From: Actinomycetospora sp. NBRC 106378
GTDB lineage: Bacteria; Actinomycetota; Actinomycetes; Mycobacteriales; Pseudonocardiaceae
DNA: 64,000 nt
Reading direction: 5' to 3'
Assembly (NCBI RefSeq): GCF_030269685.1
Contig: NZ_BSTT01000003.1
Coordinates: 186,001 to 250,000 of the forward strand
Shown: piece after piece, positions 61,473 to 64,000 of the stretch
Numbering within the stretch: position 1 is the stretch's first letter
How the letters are laid out: each line of letters opens with the position of its first letter
Notes under the pieces: model-generated
The model's database searches: none
The model's input: the letters and a program-made list of their open reading frames with translations, nothing else
What the model was told of the DNA's origin: nothing
Position numbers and translations under genes: made by a program

Positions 61473-61709
61473 ATGCGACTGTTCCTGGAGATCCTGCTCA
61501 TCGTGTCCAGCGTGCTGCTGGTGCTGCTCGTGCTGCTGCACCGCGGCCGGGGCGGTGGTCTCTCGTCGCTGTTCGGCGGCGGCGTGCAGTCGAGCCTCGC
61601 CGGCTCCAGCGTGGTCGAGAAGAACCTCGACCGGCTCACCCTGTTCGTCGGCGCGATCTGGTTGATCGCGATCGTGGGGACGGGCCTGCTCATCAAGATC
61701 GAAGGTTGA
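61473..61709 (+). CDS. secG: Preprotein translocase subunit SecG
   Basis: A 78-residue two-helix membrane protein, part of SecYEG. Helix 1 (about 3-22, LFLEILLIVSSVLLVLLVLL) is followed by the cytoplasmic loop HRGRGGGLSSLFGGGVQSSL, with the family's Gly-rich G(G/S)LSSLFGGG motif, and helix 2 (about 54-73, LTLFVGAIWLIAIVGTGLLI). Size matches actinobacterial SecG. Location after tpiA is conserved. Confidence 0.94.
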   Translation: MRLFLEILLIVSSVLLVLLVLLHRGRGGGLSSLFGGGVQSSLAGSSVVEKNLDRLTLFVGAIWLIAIVGTGLLIKIEG

Positions 61710-61756
61710 TGACCCCGGACCTCGCTGCCGGGTGACGATGCGGAGGTAACGCCGAC

Positions 61757-62101
61757 ATGGCCGCTGGCAACGCGATCCGGGGCACCCGGGTCGGTTCGGG
61801 TCCGATGGGGGAGTCCGAGCGGGGGGAGAGTGCGGCCCGCGTCGTCGTCTCGTTCTGGTGCTCGAACGGCCACGAGACCCGGCCGTCCTTCGCCCACGAC
61901 GCCGAGCTGCCCGCCACGTGGGACTGCCCGCGCTGCGGTCTGCCCGCGAACACGGACATGAAGAACCCGCCGCCCGCGCGGCGCACCGAGCCCTACAAGA
62001 CGCACCTCGCCTACGTGAAGGAACGGCGCAGCGACGCCGACGGCGAGGCCCTGCTCGAGGAGGCGCTCGCCAAGCTGCGCGCGCGTCGCGGGGAGAACTG
62101 A
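61757..62101 (+). CDS. rbpA: RNA polymerase-binding protein RbpA
   Basis: A 114-residue actinobacteria-specific transcription factor that stabilises the sigma-A/SigB holoenzyme and promoter opening. Seen: the N-terminal tail with GNAIRGTRVGSGPMGE, the core domain VSFWCSNGHETRP and WDCPRCGLPA (zinc-type cysteines), the basic linker TDMKNPPPARRTEPYKTHLA and the C-terminal sigma-interaction domain (VKERRSDADGEALLEEALAKL). ATG 61757 has GGAGGTAA upstream. It lies 47 bp after secG. Confidence 0.95.
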   Translation: MAAGNAIRGTRVGSGPMGESERGESAARVVVSFWCSNGHETRPSFAHDAELPATWDCPRCGLPANTDMKNPPPARRTEPYKTHLAYVKERRSDADGEALLEEALAKLRARRGEN

Positions 62102-62121
62102 ATCTCTGACAGGGTGTCCGG

Positions 62122-63402
62122 GTGACCGCAGAGATCACCGACACCCGCTTCTCGTTGAGCCAGGCCGAGATTCCCTCGGCCTGGTTCAACGTCGCCCCGC
62201 ACCTGTCCAGCCCGCTCGACCCGCCGTTGCACCCCGCGACGCGGGAGCCCGTCGGGCCGGACGACCTCGCCCCGCTGTTCGCGGGCGAACTCATCGGCCA
62301 GGAGATGTCGGCCGACCCGTGGATCGACATCCCCGGTGAGGTGCTCGACGTCCTGCGGTTGTGGCGGCCCACCCCGCTGATCCGGGCCCGTCGGCTGGAG
62401 GCGGCGCTCGGCACCCCAGCGCGGATCTACTTCAAGGACGAGTCGGTCTCGCCGGCCGGCTCGCACAAGCCGAACTCGGCGGTCCCGCAGGCGTTCTACA
62501 ACGCCCGCGAGGGCATCAAGCGCCTCTCCACCGAGACCGGCGCGGGCCAGTGGGGCACCGCGCTCTCCTTCGCCTGCGCGCAGTACGACCTCGAGTGCGC
62601 GGTCTACATGGTGCGCAGGAGCTTCGAGCAGAAGCCGTACCGCAAGGTCATCATGGAGACCTGGGGCGGCAGCGTCGTGCCCTCGCCGATCGACGACCCG
62701 TCGAACGCGGGCTCGCTCGGCTCCGCGATCTCCGACGCCGTCCGCGACGCCGTCGGCCGGGACGACACCCACTACGCCCTGGGCTCGGTGCTCAACCACG
62801 TGCTTCTGCACCAGACCGTGATCGGCCTCGAGGCCCAGCAGCAGCTCGCGCTCGCGGGCGAGACCCGACCCGACGTCGTGATCGCGCCCTGCGGCGGCGG
62901 CTCGAACCTCGGCGGCCTCGCGCTGCCCTTCCTGCCCGACCCCGCGGTCCGGCTGCTGGCCGCCGAACCCGCGTCGTGCCCGACGCTCACGCAGGGCACC
63001 TACGAGTACGACTTCGGCGACACGCAGGGCCTCACGCCGATGATGAACATGTACACGTTGGGCCACGACTTCATGCCGCCCGGCATCCACGCCGGCGGCC
63101 TGCGCTACCACGGCGACTCGCCGATCATCTCCAAGCTGGTCCACGAGGGCCGGATGGAGGCCGTGGCGCACCGCCAGAAGGCCGTGTTCGAGGCGAACGT
63201 GCTGTTCGCCCGCGTCGAGGGCAAGCTGCCCGCGCCCGAGGCCGGTCACGGCATCGCCTCCGCGATCGCCGAGGCGAAGGACGCGAAGGAGAAGAACGAG
63301 GAGCGCGTCATCCTCTTCAACTACTGCGGCCACGGCCTGCTCGACCTCAAGGCCTACGAGGACTATCTCGCGGGCGACCTCGGCGAGGAGCCCGAGGACT
63401 GA
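62122..63402 (+). CDS. TrpB2-type tryptophan synthase beta-like PLP enzyme
   Basis: A 426-residue fold-type II PLP enzyme of the TrpB2 subgroup, longer than TrpB1 (about 400). Seen: the N-terminal extension typical of TrpB2 ([20 protein letters not shown]), [16 protein letters not shown], the PLP lysine in [14 protein letters not shown], the phosphate-binding [12 protein letters not shown], and ESPAS-like [11 protein letters not shown]. TrpB2 makes tryptophan from indole and serine, without a TrpA partner. No trpA or other trp gene is nearby, so indole salvage or a related beta-replacement is more likely than the main pathway. GTG start, 20 bp after rbpA. Confidence 0.88.
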   Translation: MTAEITDTRFSLSQAEIPSAWFNVAPHLSSPLDPPLHPATREPVGPDDLAPLFAGELIGQEMSADPWIDIPGEVLDVLRLWRPTPLIRARRLEAALGTPARIYFKDESVSPAGSHKPNSAVPQAFYNAREGIKRLSTETGAGQWGTALSFACAQYDLECAVYMVRRSFEQKPYRKVIMETWGGSVVPSPIDDPSNAGSLGSAISDAVRDAVGRDDTHYALGSVLNHVLLHQTVIGLEAQQQLALAGETRPDVVIAPCGGGSNLGGLALPFLPDPAVRLLAAEPASCPTLTQGTYEYDFGDTQGLTPMMNMYTLGHDFMPPGIHAGGLRYHGDSPIISKLVHEGRMEAVAHRQKAVFEANVLFARVEGKLPAPEAGHGIASAIAEAKDAKEKNEERVILFNYCGHGLLDLKAYEDYLAGDLGEEPED

Positions 63403-63439
63403 GCCTTCCCGACGTCGGGTGCCGGCCCGGCCCCCGACG

Positions 63440-63943
63440 TCAGGAGGAGGGCTCGTCGATCCCGACCGGGCGCGGCTCGACCAGCGACGTCTTGATGACC
63501 GCCGTGACCGTCGAACCCCGTTCGATCCAGAGTTCCAGCACCCGGTCCAGGTCGGCCACGTCGCGGACCTGGATGCGCACCAGCAGGCAGTCCTCGCCCG
63601 TGATCCGGTGGGCCTCGGTCACCTCGGGCGTGCGCGCCACGATCTGCTCGAGCGCCTTGCCCTGTCCCAGCGCCGGCCGCACCCGCACCCACGCGCCGAT
63701 CGGGTAGCCCACCGCGGCCGGGTCCACGTCGAGCCGGTAGCCGCGGATCACGCCCGCCCGCTCGAGGCGCTGCACCCGTTCGGTGACGGCCGGCGCGCTC
63801 ATCCCGACGGCCCGGGCGAGGGCGCTCATCGACCGGCGCGGGTCGTCGGCGAGGGCCCGCAGGATGCCCCGGTTGACGTCGTCCAGGAGCCCCTTGTCGT
63901 TCTCCAGGTGAAGCCGGCCCCGCGGTTCGAGGGTTGAAGTCAT
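63440..63943 (-). CDS. Lrp/AsnC-family transcriptional regulator
   Basis: A 167-residue Lrp-type regulator. The N-terminal winged helix-turn-helix (about 18-72) reads LDDVNRGILRALADDPRRSM, SALARAVGMSAPAVTERVQR and LERAGVIRGYRLDVDPAAVG; the RAM domain follows (VTEAHRITGEDCLLVRIQVR). It converges on the TrpB2-like gene with a 37-bp gap, so cotranscription is excluded, but regulation of amino-acid genes further upstream or downstream is possible. The ATG at 63943 matches the family; the divergent upstream gene lies beyond the window. Confidence 0.9.
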   Translation of the reverse strand: MTSTLEPRGRLHLENDKGLLDDVNRGILRALADDPRRSMSALARAVGMSAPAVTERVQRLERAGVIRGYRLDVDPAAVGYPIGAWVRVRPALGQGKALEQIVARTPEVTEAHRITGEDCLLVRIQVRDVADLDRVLELWIERGSTVTAVIKTSLVEPRPVGIDEPSS

Positions 63944-64000
63944 GTGGCCACTATGTCCGTGGATCGTCCCTGTCGTCCAGCCCCGGGACCTCGCAGGATG

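Overview
The window is a high-GC chromosomal segment from an actinobacterium. The gene set (BldD, WhiA, RbpA, mIHF, a PyrR-controlled pyr operon, B-4DMT membrane protein) and the gene order point to the Pseudonocardiaceae or a close relative; genus is not decidable from sequence alone. Almost all of it is housekeeping DNA, densely packed, with 4-bp ATGA/GTGA start-stop overlaps inside operons and frequent GTG starts. No tRNA, rRNA, CRISPR array, insertion sequence or prophage is visible.

Layout. (1) 1-6.3 kb: end of aspS, a degenerate aminoglycoside-phosphotransferase-fold protein, a class I aminotransferase/Lrp pair, rarA, a coiled-coil repeat protein and two small membrane proteins. (2) 6.4-15.6 kb: alaS-ruvX-mltG-aroE-prepilin peptidase-aroC-aroK-aroB. 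(3) 15.6-19.2 kb: an accessory block (methyltransferase, gene remnant, EamA exporter with divergent LysR, B-4DMT protein) sitting where aroQ is usually found. (4) 19.3-22.2 kb: pepP-efp-nusB converging on bldD through two hairpins. (5) 22.5-30.8 kb: pyrR-pyrB-pyrC-carA-carB-pyrF, with a PyrR-binding RNA element over the pyrR ribosome binding site. (6) 31.0-34.9 kb: mihF-gmk-rpoZ-coaBC-metK. (7) 35.1-45.2 kb: priA, def-fmt-rsmB-rpe, ribE-ribBA-ribH, a PH-domain protein and pyrD. (8) 45.2-52.1 kb: an accessory module of five genes (HAD hydrolase, Rieske lipoprotein, SNF2 helicase, SWIM zinc-finger protein, PIG-L deacetylase) bracketed by two arrays of about 52-bp repeats. (9) 52.2-63.9 kb: marR, uvrC-rapZ-yvcK-whiA, gap-pgk-tpiA, secG, rbpA, a TrpB2-type enzyme and an Lrp regulator.

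How the genes work together: regions 2 and 5 encode most of the shikimate pathway and all of de novo UMP synthesis (pyrD lies apart, after the riboflavin genes). Region 6 couples nucleotide, CoA and SAM supply to RNA polymerase omega and a nucleoid protein. Region 7 carries N-formylmethionine handling and riboflavin synthesis; region 9 carries lower glycolysis and developmental regulators.

The most unusual things are non-coding. Two intergenic arrays (45.2-45.6 and 51.65-52.08 kb) share the core GTGTGCGNNNCGCGY at about 52-bp spacing, and in each the orientation flips at the centre so that all units point outward. A 19-bp element with a 30-bp-phased CAGG motif lies upstream of both rarA and priA, two replication-fork genes. 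A 28-bp element recurs at the nusB start and the uvrC end, where it adds the same peptide to both proteins. At least eleven genes have a TANNNT box 6-10 nt before the start codon, the signature of leaderless transcription.
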